From an uncultured beta proteobacterium (lineage in GTDB: Bacteria > Pseudomonadota > Gammaproteobacteria > Burkholderiales > Burkholderiaceae_B), in NCBI GenBank assembly GCA_903924715.1, contig CAIYCP010000647.1, forward strand, positions 1-5,552: DNA of 5,552 bases, read 5' to 3'. Position 1 is the stretch's first letter. Each line of letters starts with the position of its first letter. A model generated the notes under the pieces. That model was not told the origin of the DNA, searched no databases, and saw nothing but the letters and a program-made list of their open reading frames with translations. The position numbers and the translations under genes are program-made. This document shows positions 1 through 5,341 of this stretch, in pieces.

Positions 1-1
1 C

Positions 2-208
2 GCGATCCTAGATCATATCTGTCAGCAGCTAGGCGTTAAAACGATCGAAGATTTATACACAGAATCTGAAAAGGCTCGAACACCCACTACGATGCCTTTT
101 GGTAAACACAAAGGGATGTTGTTGGTCGATGTACCTAAAGACTATAAAAAATGGCTCTTAACTCAACAGGATATTGATCCCTTTTTGAGGAAGGCATTAG
201 GGGGTTGA
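2..208 (+). CDS. 3'-5' exonuclease (ExoX-like), C-terminal DUF3820 tail, 5' end outside the window
   Basis: An open frame runs in from the left edge and stops at TGA 206-208, giving 68 visible residues. The last ~38 residues read MPFGKHKG, then LLVDVPKDYKKWLL and a closing DPFLRKAL. This is the pattern of the DUF3820 module (FGKHKGxxxxDVPxxYxxWL) that ends many DnaQ/ExoX-type exonucleases of proteobacteria. The DEDD catalytic domain would lie upstream and is not visible, so the exonuclease assignment rests on family knowledge of what carries this tail. The gene is followed 3 bases later by an SRAP-type start codon, a plausible DNA-repair pair. The last ~19 codons recur at 5285-5341 with mostly synonymous changes. 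Confidence 0.75.
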   Translation, partial: AILDHICQQLGVKTIEDLYTESEKARTPTTMPFGKHKGMLLVDVPKDYKKWLLTQQDIDPFLRKALGG

Positions 209-267
209 TATATGTGCAGCCACGACAAACCCGTCACCCCTATTCACCAATTACACCAAGCGCATGG
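151..267 (+). repeat. Left copy of the exonuclease-tail/SRAP-start direct repeat
   Basis: Aligns without gaps to 5284-5400 (offset 5133) with about 19 mismatches in 117 bases by eye. The part up to the SRAP start is the better conserved, and changes there are mostly synonymous. Homology fades past 267, next to the porin segment. Confidence 0.85.
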
Positions 268-280
268 TGGTCATCTATAA
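212..280 (+). pseudogene. SRAP-family (YedK/HMCES-like) N-terminal fragment, left copy
   Basis: ATG at 212 starts 3 bases after the exonuclease stop and reads MCSHDKPVTPIHQLHQAHG before TAA 278-280, only 22 codons. SRAP proteins are ~200-230 residues and begin Met-Cys; Cys2 becomes the N-terminal residue that crosslinks to abasic sites in single-stranded DNA. Here Cys2 is kept, but the Glu and His of the active site and the whole fold are missing, so it cannot work. The match to the right-hand copy at 5345 ends near base 266, so a junction there probably joined it to the porin segment. It could be read as a short random ORF on its own; the second copy and the exonuclease neighbour make the SRAP reading much stronger. 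Confidence 0.6.
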
Positions 281-299
281 AGTATTTTGCAAACTAGAT

Positions 300-812
300 A
301 TGAAAAAACTTACGGTACTTTTTATTTTGCTGATTGGTCGCTTAACTTCTGCGCAGGCGCAAGACAGCATCACGTTATACGGGATCATTGATATTGGCTT
401 GCAGTACGCAACGGTCAGTCAGACAAGAGACTATGCTGTTCAAAGCAGTCAATTTTTCGGGATTGCCAGTGGCGTACAAAGCGGTTCACGTTTTGGTCTG
501 CGCGGCACGCACGAAATGGGCGGTGGTTTTGAAACAGTATTTACTTTAGAAAATGGTTTTAACTCCGCTAACGGAGATGCCCAACAAGGGAGCAGATTAT
601 TTGGACGACAGTCGACCATCGGTATTAAAAATAACAATATTGGGCAACTTGATTTTGGACGTCAAATCAACTTAGCTTCCAATTATTTTTTGCCGATCGA
701 TCCCTTTGGCGAAGGCTTCGGACAAGCAAATATTGGCGCCTCGTTTGGTTCAGCGAATACAGTATGTTGCATGTCACTCTTCGAACAGTCAAATGGCACA
801 GAGCCAACCTAA
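300..812 (+). pseudogene. Outer-membrane general porin, truncated after ~155 residues
   Basis: ATG 300 is preferred over ATG 264 because it begins directly with a signal peptide: MKK, a hydrophobic core to about residue 17, then SAQAQ with likely cleavage after Ala20. The mature part opens DSITLYGIIDIGLQY and continues with SRFGLRG, GGGFETVFTLENGF, GSRLFGRQ, GQLDFGRQ and GASFGSANTV, all typical of the trimeric general porins of beta-proteobacteria, which form 16-stranded barrels of ~350-400 residues. Porin-like sequence stops near residue 155 (base ~764). The last 15 residues are unrelated and the frame ends at 812, so about 60% of the barrel is missing. Arg14 inside the signal-peptide core is odd. 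No clear ribosome-binding site precedes the start, and the gene lies just after the junction near 266, which may have removed its promoter. Confidence 0.85.
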
Positions 813-913
813 AAGATAAGCTTGACTTGAATACGCTTGTTGAATTGGCAAGATGTTGCATTGAAAATCGCACATCGATTGAACATATTGCGAAGCCTAA
901 GCTGACAAATTGA
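764..913 (+). pseudogene. Unidentified C-terminal gene fragment joined to the porin remnant
   Basis: The frame that is open from about 764 to TGA 911-913 encodes 49 residues, with LRTVKWHRANLKDKLDLNTL, then VELARCCIENRTSIEH and IAKPKLTN at the end. It starts exactly where porin similarity ends, in a different frame, and there is no ribosome-binding site before ATG 764. This suggests the 3' end of another gene fused there by deletion or recombination, with the ATG fortuitous. The composition (basic, helical-looking, with paired Cys) resembles a soluble protein or transposase tail, but I do not recognise the family. It may also be a chance frame. Confidence 0.3.
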
Positions 914-923
914 TGACGGCGGC

Positions 924-2048
924 TTACTTTGTATATATTTCTGCCGATGCGAGTGCGGCAACGTCATCTTTGCCGCCCGCGATCAAGACATCGCCGTTTA
1001 ATAAACGTGCTTCAACATGACGCCAACGAGGCACCGTCATTGATCCCGTAGCAGAAAATATGGCAGTGCTTGGATCGTAGAGCTCTGCAGCGGAAAATGC
1101 ATTGACCCCATCATATCCACCTGCAATAAGTACTTTGCCGCCGATTAGTAGAGTTCCTGTCTGGCGACCGATTGCATTTAGCATCGAGCCCGTATTTGAA
1201 AAGGTGCCAGATTGTGCGTTATATAAGGTAGCAGATGCGAGGGCTTTAAAGTTTGCATCATATCCACCTGCAATAAGCACTTTTCCATCCAATAAAAGAT
1301 TGGCCGTTGGATAGCGTCGAGGTGTACCCATAGAACCAGTAGCACTAAACGTACCAGTAGTTGGATCATAAATTTCTGGTGCATCTACTGTGGTTCCGTT
1401 ATATCCGCCTGCAATTAATACTTTGCCATTATTCAGCAGGGTTGCAGTTTGATTGCGACGTCCGGTAGATAAGGATCCAGTGGGTGAGAAGGTGCTGGTA
1501 GTGGGATCATAGAGTTCAGCACTAGCAAGCGGAAAAGAATTGTCATCAATGCTATATCCACCAACAACGAGAACCTTTCCATTATTTAACAAGGTTGCCG
1601 TGGAGTTCACTCGAGGTGTACTCATAGTGCCGGTGAAGGACCACGTGTCGCTTGATGGATTATAAATTTCAACGGAGGCCACAGCGATATAGTCGACGCC
1701 TTGACCGCCTACCACCAAAATACGTCCATCCACTAGCCGCGCAGAAGCTGCAGCGACGCGAGCAACCGACATGGATCGAGCCGCACTAAATGTTCGTGTT
1801 GTTGGATTGTAGAGGTCAGCCGAAGCAACGGTCACCGTCTCGGATACCGCTCCTCCTGCCACAAGTACGCGCCCATCAATAAGTAAATTAGCGGTTGGCA
1901 TCGAGCGAGGCGATGACATCACGCCAGTTGCAGTGAATGTCCCTGAGGCGCTAGACGACGTCGATGAGCTTAAATCTCCGTCGCCGCCGCAAGAAACCAG
2001 AATGACAGCAATGCACGTAAATAATACGATTGAGCCGATCTTTTTCAT
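924..2048 (-). CDS. Kelch-repeat lipoprotein, seven-bladed beta-propeller
   Basis: The start is ATG 2048, 374 residues. An in-frame ATG at 2135 would place 29 non-signal residues before the signal peptide. From 2048 the protein opens MKKIGSIVLFTCIAVILVSC, a lipoprotein signal with lipobox LVSC and Cys20 as the lipidated residue; a GAG lies ~8 bases upstream. After a Ser-rich linker (27-36) come seven ~48-residue kelch blades starting near 43, 92, 141, 192, 239, 288 and 336, each with GRVLVAGG- or GKVLIAGG-like diglycine strands and AELYDPTTxTFSxTG. Blade 7 stops at AEIYTK, and the leading GTFTATG (36-42) can supply its outer strand, giving a velcro-closed ring. The repeats resemble galactose-oxidase-central/kelch families, but no copper-ligand domain is present, so a binding rather than enzymatic role is likely. 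Ligand unknown. The gene looks intact and lies 162 bases downstream of the small cupin gene on the same strand. Confidence 0.85.
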   Translation of the reverse strand: MKKIGSIVLFTCIAVILVSCGGDGDLSSSTSSSASGTFTATGVMSSPRSMPTANLLIDGRVLVAGGAVSETVTVASADLYNPTTRTFSAARSMSVARVAAASARLVDGRILVVGGQGVDYIAVASVEIYNPSSDTWSFTGTMSTPRVNSTATLLNNGKVLVVGGYSIDDNSFPLASAELYDPTTSTFSPTGSLSTGRRNQTATLLNNGKVLIAGGYNGTTVDAPEIYDPTTGTFSATGSMGTPRRYPTANLLLDGKVLIAGGYDANFKALASATLYNAQSGTFSNTGSMLNAIGRQTGTLLIGGKVLIAGGYDGVNAFSAAELYDPSTAIFSATGSMTVPRWRHVEARLLNGDVLIAGGKDDVAALASAEIYTK

Positions 2049-2100
2049 CTGTAAATCTCGATTCAACTTTAGATTGTTAAGTATCGGTATCTGCCTGGCT

Positions 2101-2126
2101 CGGACGTCTGGCATGGCAGGCGTCCG
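2101..2126. repeat. 26-bp imperfect inverted repeat between the cupin and kelch genes
   Basis: Two 13-base arms meet without a spacer; 11 of the 13 positions pair, starting CGGACG on the left and ending CGTCCG on the right. It lies 53 bases upstream of the kelch lipoprotein start. No T-run follows on either strand, so it is not an obvious terminator. An operator for the kelch gene or an mRNA hairpin in its leader are both possible. The rest of the 162-base gap (2049-2210) shows no clear promoter. Confidence 0.4.
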
Positions 2127-2210
2127 CCCCAGCACAGACTGTACAGGAACAAGTGTTGCGAGACCTGCAACGGTTGTGCTGATTAACTTCCTTTAGCGTC
2201 TTTATTAACG

Positions 2211-2603
2211 TCAGTTTTTAGCTGGAGTCGCAACTGGCTTGTCTTTGTCTACGACGTAGGTCACTAGCAATGTCGCGGCAGCTGCGCTTGCATTTTTACC
2301 ACCGTGAATTGAGCCCTCTGGAACCGAAAACGATTCACCGGTTTTGACGACTTTAGATTCTTTTCCGTCGACCAGAAGCACTAACTCTCCGTTCATGATG
2401 TAGGCGATTTCTTCGCCGGGGTGAGTATGCCGAGGAATCGTGCCGCCCGGCGCAACTTCAACAATCATTTGTATGGCAACTTTACCCGGAGTGCTTAACT
2501 GTACTGTTTGCAGGGGGGTACGCTTAATTTCAGGAGCTTGCGCAAAGGCTGAGGTCGTCAGCAGGAGGGACAAGATACTAAAAAATACACTTTTGTTTTT
2601 CAT
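2211..2603 (-). CDS. Small secreted single-domain cupin protein
   Basis: 130 residues. The N-terminus is a Sec signal peptide: Lys-rich start, hydrophobic run 6-16, then TTSAFA with likely cleavage after Ala21. The mature protein is one cupin_2 barrel carrying both conserved motifs. Motif 1 is PGGTIPRHTHPGEEIAYIMNG with metal ligands His59, His61 and Glu65; motif 2 is GESFSVPEGSIHGGKN with His100. All four metal ligands are present, so it probably binds a metal in the periplasm. The substrate cannot be read from sequence; such small exported cupins are often annotated only by domain. A GAGAAAAG stretch just upstream of ATG 2603 is a reasonable ribosome-binding site. The gene is complete and is the first of a same-strand pair with the kelch lipoprotein, though the 162-base gap leaves co-transcription uncertain. 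Confidence 0.9.
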   Translation of the reverse strand: MKNKSVFFSILSLLLTTSAFAQAPEIKRTPLQTVQLSTPGKVAIQMIVEVAPGGTIPRHTHPGEEIAYIMNGELVLLVDGKESKVVKTGESFSVPEGSIHGGKNASAAAATLLVTYVVDKDKPVATPAKN

Positions 2604-2637
2604 TTTCTTTTCTCAGAGTGATGTCTTGAACGGTAGA

Positions 2638-2649
2638 CGGACTTGTCCG
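2638..2649. promoter_or_regulatory. Short dyad CGGACTTGTCCG upstream of the cupin gene
   Basis: Perfect 5-base arms CGGAC/GTCCG around TT lie 35 bases upstream of the cupin start codon, between the possible promoter and the ribosome-binding site. The position fits an operator or a small leader hairpin, but the dyad is short enough to occur by chance. Confidence 0.25.
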
Positions 2650-2657
2650 ATACATAG

Positions 2658-2687
2658 ATTAATCTTGTGAGCAGAACATAATTACAA
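2658..2687 (-). promoter_or_regulatory. Possible sigma-70 promoter of the cupin gene
   Basis: On the minus strand TTGTAA (2687-2682) and ATTAAT (2663-2658) are separated by 18 bases, each matching the -35 and -10 consensus at 4 of 6 positions. The location, ~55 bases upstream of ATG 2603 in an AT-rich gap between gene remnants, is right for the cupin transcript. The match is weak and other hexamers are possible. Confidence 0.25.
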
Positions 2688-2750
2688 AGAAATGTCTATA
2701 GCGCACTAAGAGAGCAGACACCAAACAGGTATAGTTTTTAACCGCACCTC

Positions 2751-2780
2751 CAGTGGGTCAGTTTTCGGTGCAAATCAACA
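2751..2780 (+). mobile_element. Solo terminal end resembling an IS21-family element
   Basis: Bases 2756-2780 read GGTCAGTTTTCGGTGC then AAATCAACA. On the other strand this begins TGTTGATTTGCACC, the 5'-TG...CA-3' type of end I associate with IS21-family elements, whose termini carry repeated GGTCA-TTTTCG blocks. The boundary at 2780 falls exactly where the NRPS/formyltransferase reading frame loses its family pattern. No istA or istB sequence lies beside it: the bases to the left lead into the cupin promoter. So this is an end left behind by deletion, not a whole element. The family assignment is from memory of the terminus. Confidence 0.5.
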
Positions 2781-2904
2781 GTGATGGTGTCACCATGGCC
2801 ACTATTTCATGACCAGCTTCGCGCAGGAGCTCGGCGCATCGGGCTGCCAATGTGCCTTCTTCACCAAAAATGATGCATCGAAATTTTTTAGATGAGCTAC
2901 TCAT
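2758..2904 (-). pseudogene. N-terminal fragment of a formyltransferase-type NRPS/PKS synthetase gene
   Basis: ATG 2904 overlaps the PPTase stop codon as ATGA, so translation would be coupled. The 48 residues open with a Ser-rich stretch, then FRCIIFGEEGTLAARCAELL and REAGHEIVAMVTP. This is the start of a formyltransferase-N-like Rossmann domain (pattern CxIxGEGTLxxRCAExLxxxGHEI) found at the front of some NRPS and NRPS/PKS megasynthetases. The match stops at about residue 41, where the IS21-like end begins at base 2780, and the frame then reads LLICTEN into a stop inside that end. The adenylation, condensation and carrier domains that should follow are absent from the window. A free-standing formyltransferase is the alternative; the PPTase partner favours a synthetase. 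Confidence 0.6.
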
Positions 2905-3695
2905 GATATTAAAATTCCAGATAAATTTTTGGGGAATAACTGTAAAGTACCCCCTGAGAGAGAGACCTCATGACTGCGCACCGCAAGTGCGCCAACGAAA
3001 CCACTGCCTGGGTCGAGGTGATGCAAAGACCACTGACTCGTGTCACGCCCTGCGAGACTAACCGGCACATCCACGCCCACAGTAAATGAATCAAGGGGAT
3101 GGGATAGTCCGAGTCCAAGGCCCTTCACAAACGCCTCTTTACGCGTCCATAATCGAAAAAATGCAGTCTCTTGCTGCGCGGGTGATAACTGGTTGTAACA
3201 ACTAAATTCAGCAGGTGAAAAAAACCGTTCGACCAGATCGTCACGATCCTCTATCGGTTGAATCTCCTCTATGTCGATACCGATATCGATCTCTCTTGCA
3301 ACAGCAATCGCAACTCCATCAGCTGAGTGTGACAAGCTGAAGGTCAAACCTTTCGCGTTAACGATTGAGGGTTTCCCGTGAGAGCCTTGGCTAAAAACCA
3401 ATTCACCTGGACAGCAATCTAAATACCTTGAGAGCAGCAAACGCAACAATCCATGTGCACGCGCAAAACGTACGCGCAGATGTTCATACACAAAACGCGA
3501 CATTCTCAATGATTCAGTACTGTCAAGCGTGCGCGTAAAACATTCGAGCGCAGGACTCATCGAACTGAAGGTTGCAAACCAGACATGCACACTGTTTCGT
3601 TCAAGAAAAACAGCCTTGTCCGACGCCAGACAGCAACTCACACCGAGTTGCCCCTGTAATGAAATGGGCAAAGGATTTCCAACCCAGCCGGTCAT
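2901..3695 (-). CDS. Sfp-type 4'-phosphopantetheinyl transferase
   Basis: 264 residues. The enzyme moves phosphopantetheine from CoA to a conserved serine of carrier domains in NRPS, PKS or fatty-acid systems, in the cytoplasm. The Sfp-family signature is complete: GKP at 107-109, FSLSHS at 119-124, the Mg-binding IGIDIEE with Asp141 and Glu143, FFSPAEF at 158-164, and LWTRKEAFVKGLGLGLS with Trp183, Lys186, Glu187 and Lys191. Length is slightly above the usual 220-250. The first ~34 residues precede the family-like VHVWFATF, so a later start is possible, for example GTG codon 19 with AGGGG upstream. ATG 3695 is preferred because it overlaps the stop of the preceding small ORF (ATGA) and an in-frame stop lies just before it. 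The stop likewise overlaps the NRPS start, placing the enzyme between two coupled genes. It appears intact although its probable partner is destroyed. Confidence 0.9.
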   Translation of the reverse strand: MTGWVGNPLPISLQGQLGVSCCLASDKAVFLERNSVHVWFATFSSMSPALECFTRTLDSTESLRMSRFVYEHLRVRFARAHGLLRLLLSRYLDCCPGELVFSQGSHGKPSIVNAKGLTFSLSHSADGVAIAVAREIDIGIDIEEIQPIEDRDDLVERFFSPAEFSCYNQLSPAQQETAFFRLWTRKEAFVKGLGLGLSHPLDSFTVGVDVPVSLAGRDTSQWSLHHLDPGSGFVGALAVRSHEVSLSGGTLQLFPKNLSGILIS

Positions 3696-3895
3696 TGGGA
3701 AACGTTACCTGTCGGCGGGTATCCGATTTTGTTCCACATTTCACATTGTCGCCCTCCACAGAAGGGCCCTGCAACAATTGGCCAGGCAAGTTTTAAAACA
3801 CCAGATTTTGTTGCGGATGCCAGTGCCCATGCCACGGGCACATCAGTACCGAAGGACGGGTTTCCTGTGCACTCACCTGCAGGGCTGCGCATCAT
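3692..3895 (-). CDS. Small ORF translationally coupled to the PPTase, function unknown
   Basis: 67 residues from ATG 3895 (or the adjacent ATG 3892) to TGA, which overlaps the PPTase start as ATGA. AGGA at 3906-3903 sits 7 bases before the first ATG, a better ribosome-binding site than the PPTase itself has. The peptide opens MMRSPAGECTGNPSFG, has a mildly hydrophobic middle (VPVAWALAS... VLKLAWPIVAG), then CGGRQCEMW and a tail ending YPPTGNVSQ. Three Cys are present. I recognise no family: VLKLAWPIVAG faintly recalls the start of MATE transporters but nothing following supports it. It could be a leader ORF that sets PPTase translation, a small accessory protein, the remnant of a longer gene, or chance. 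Confidence 0.4.
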   Translation of the reverse strand: MMRSPAGECTGNPSFGTDVPVAWALASATKSGVLKLAWPIVAGPFCGGRQCEMWNKIGYPPTGNVSQ

Positions 3896-3949
3896 GCAGT
3901 GTTCCTATTGGGGGGGTTAAAACAGCTGGATTAAATGATAGGGCTCAAG

Positions 3950-3955
3950 ATAATA
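3950..3955 (-). promoter_or_regulatory. Candidate -10 box for the PPTase operon
   Basis: The minus strand reads TATTAT at 3955-3950, a 5-of-6 match to the -10 consensus, ~55 bases before ATG 3895. The -35 region 17-18 bases upstream is only a T-rich stretch inside the AT-rich palindrome, so recognition would depend on the -10 and flanking AT. No other promoter-like site is evident between 3896 and 4020. Confidence 0.3.
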
Positions 3956-3956
3956 C

Positions 3957-4014
3957 GAACATTTTCAGAATGAATAAAAATATATATATTTCAAATACTT
4001 ACTGTAAAATGTTC
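3957..4014. repeat. Nested AT-rich inverted repeat upstream of the PPTase operon
   Basis: Outer arms GAACATTTTCAG (3957-3968) and CTGTAAAATGTTC (4002-4014) are complementary over 12 bases with one bulged T. Almost concentric inside lies a perfect 14-base palindrome AAATATATATATTT (3978-3991). The left arm touches the candidate -10 box, so paired half-sites for a regulator or a cruciform are possible. No G+C stem plus T-run is present, so it is not a terminator. Confidence 0.6.
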
Positions 4015-4064
4015 ATACTTCACATCGACTAGACTACAAATAACCCCAAGGGTGTAAATTTTGC

Positions 4065-4352
4065 TTAAGTTAAGCGTATTTGGAGTTGTAGCTTGCTAGG
4101 TGAACCCTTGCAAGTTTTTGTATAAAAAGAATACAAGTTTTTGTATAAAAAGAATATAAGTTTTTGTATAAAAAGAAGAATAATTTTGAGCTTTTGGGAG
4201 TAAGTCCCTTCGCCCGCGTTGGCCGGTCCAATTTCCTCAGCGGTGTTTAACGCACTCGCATGTGGGTGTAGGTTGCCTGCGCAGCAGGTGACAACGAAGA
4301 CTAAATATATCCTAAATCTACTTTTTTTATAAAGCCAATATTTAATCGACAT
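4065..4352 (-). CDS. Doubtful small ORF with signal-like N-terminus, running through tandem repeats
   Basis: 95 residues from ATG 4352. The start is basic (YKKSRFR), followed by IYLVFVVTCCAG and an HPHASA site that would suit signal cleavage, then a soluble stretch LNTAEEIGPANAGEGTYSQK. From about residue 58 it reads through the three 23-bp repeats, whose length is not a multiple of three, giving Phe/Leu/Tyr/Lys-rich low-complexity sequence. No ribosome-binding site is visible. The first ~55 residues could be the N-terminus of a secreted protein whose remainder was lost; the C-terminal part is almost certainly not authentic. The alternative is a chance frame in AT-rich DNA. Confidence 0.2.
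   Translation of the reverse strand: MSIKYWLYKKSRFRIYLVFVVTCCAGNLHPHASALNTAEEIGPANAGEGTYSQKLKIILLFIQKLIFFLYKNLYSFYTKTCKGSPSKLQLQIRLT
4111..4179. repeat. Three tandem copies of a 23-bp repeat
   Basis: Units begin at 4111, 4134 and 4157, each (C/T)AAGTTTTTGTATAAAAAG followed by AATA, AATA and AAGA. Units 1 and 2 are identical; unit 3 differs at the first base and near the end. They abut with no spacers. Each unit holds a small dyad TTTTT-GTAT-AAAAA and a TATAAA box on the plus strand. Confidence 0.9.
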
Positions 4353-4442
4353 CGATCACTGTTTGCCTTGGCACGCCTAGCCCTGAGGATTCATCCAATA
4401 GTTATCGCCTTGTGCTTGGCTTCTGATCCATCACTTAGCAAC

Positions 4443-4477
4443 AAAAAGACGCGCGGCATTGCTCGCGCGTCTTTTTT
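4443..4477. terminator. Strong bidirectional rho-independent terminator
   Basis: Perfect 13-base arms, AAAAAGACGCGCG (4443-4455) and CGCGCGTCTTTTT (4464-4476), surround an 8-base loop. The G+C core is followed by a T-run on the plus strand and, read the other way, by a T-run on the minus strand. It lies ~80 bases past the bicupin stop on the minus strand, so it most likely ends that transcript and insulates the region from transcription in the other direction. Confidence 0.85.
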
Positions 4478-4556
4478 ATTGCTGACGTTTTATGATGTTC
4501 TCACCACGCCTTGCGCCAGAACCGAGAGGCGGCTCAACGCCGTCAACAAGTTCACC

Positions 4557-5210
4557 CTACATCAACAGATGCCCTGTCTTAACAAAGATCGTACAGCCCT
4601 CTTTGCTAAAAGGTTGATGCTGGCTCATATGGGGGCTTCTGAGCCAGGTGCCTGCTGGGTAGCGACCATGCTCATCTTCAAACACGCCATCAACTACAAA
4701 AATTTCTTCTCCGCCAAAATGCCTATGAGGGTTGAAATACGTCTGCGGCGCCCAGCGAACTAATGTGGATCCACTGCCCTGCCTCATTAAGGGCATGACA
4801 GTCAGGCCTGCCACCATCCCTTGAAACCAAGGGGCTGTTTTCGTATCAATGACTTCACGCTCGACTTGATCGGGGCCGAGATGTCGCAACTTCACAAAAA
4901 GCGTACAGCCCGACTCGCTAAAGGGTGCATGAGAAGAACCTGGAGGACTCATGAGATAGGTGCCCGCGCGATAGTCGCCTGTTTCATCGCTAAACGTCCC
5001 ATCTAAAACGAATATCTCTTCACCAAACTCATGGGTGTGCGCCTAAAACGTCGATCCCGGCTGATAACGAACAATAGACGTTGCTTTTGCCACTTCGCCA
5101 CCTAAGCGCTCAAGCAGACACCTATCTACCCCTGCTTCGGGGCTAGGAATCCACGGCAGATCATGGTGATTGATCGCAACTCGAGTACTGTAATCAGCGT
5201 TGATATTCAT
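4557..5210 (-). pseudogene. ChrR-like two-domain cupin, interrupted by one in-frame TAG
   Basis: From ATG 5210 the frame gives 217 codons ending at TAG 4559-4557, with one internal TAG at codon 56 (5045-5043). The N-terminus (DLPWIPSPEAGVD, LLERLGGEVAKATSIVRY, PGSTF) and two cupin barrels follow the ChrR-like bicupin family, whose proteins are ~220 residues. Barrel 1 has HTHEFGEEIFVLDGTF and ends SSHAPFS; barrel 2 has HRHFGGEEIFVVDGVF and ends SQHQPFS, so metal ligands are complete in both. The stop sits two codons before the first HxH. Everything after it is intact, so the mutation looks recent: one base change (for example from CAG) would restore the frame. Reinitiation at ATG 4952 would yield a 131-residue piece with only the second barrel. 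No clear ribosome-binding site precedes 5210. A sequencing error or stop readthrough are alternatives. ChrR-type domains sense stress or bind zinc as anti-sigma partners; no sigma factor gene is visible here. Confidence 0.85.
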
Positions 5211-5283
5211 TTGTTGTGTTTAAGATATTTAAAAACATTAACCCGCCACCAAACTTAGTGAGCGCAAGCGTATCACGAGGTGA

Positions 5284-5341
5284 ATGGCTACTAGCTCAAC
5301 AGGATATTGATCCCTTTTTGAGGAAGGCGTTGGGGGATTGA
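5284..5341 (+). pseudogene. 3' tail of a second ExoX-like exonuclease copy (DUF3820 end)
   Basis: From TGG 5285 the frame reads WLLAQQDIDPFLRKALGD and stops at TGA 5339-5341, matching the left-edge exonuclease tail with two residue changes (T to A, and G to D at the end). Similarity begins abruptly at 5284: the bases before it do not encode the preceding FGKHKG...DVP part. Only ~18 codons survive, so this is a fragment carried along at a recombination junction. Confidence 0.7.

Larger units (their letters stand above)
3896..4556. other. Stretch with little coding evidence between the PPTase operon and the bicupin pseudogene
   Basis: About 660 bases without a convincing gene. Contents in order: probable leader and promoter of the PPTase operon with the nested palindrome (to 4014), the 23-bp tandem repeats (4111-4179), the weak ORF 4065-4352, an AT-rich run near 4300-4345, and the bidirectional terminator (4443-4477). 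The plus-strand frames here lack family motifs, ribosome-binding sites or signal peptides. No tRNA-like cloverleaf was seen by eye. Confidence 0.5.

Noticed and set aside
1102..1384. Frames inside the kelch gene on either strand
   Set aside because: They arise from the repeated coding sequence of the kelch blades in other frames and carry no start signals.
3692..3895. Small ORF as a MATE transporter N-terminus (VLKLAWPIVAG)
   Set aside because: Only about eleven residues resemble the family start, and the following residues are polar and Cys-rich rather than membrane-spanning.
3529..4032. Long plus-strand frame of 167 codons opposite the PPTase and its leader
   Set aside because: It overlaps the well-supported PPTase N-terminus on the other strand, has no family motif and no ribosome-binding site, and ends in AT-rich palindrome sequence.
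4111..4179. Possible CRISPR-like array
   Set aside because: The repeats abut with no spacers and there are only three; no cas genes are nearby.
4368..4763. Plus-strand 131-codon frame across the terminator
   Set aside because: It reads through a strong rho-independent terminator and then antisense to the bicupin; its composition looks like a shadow of that gene.
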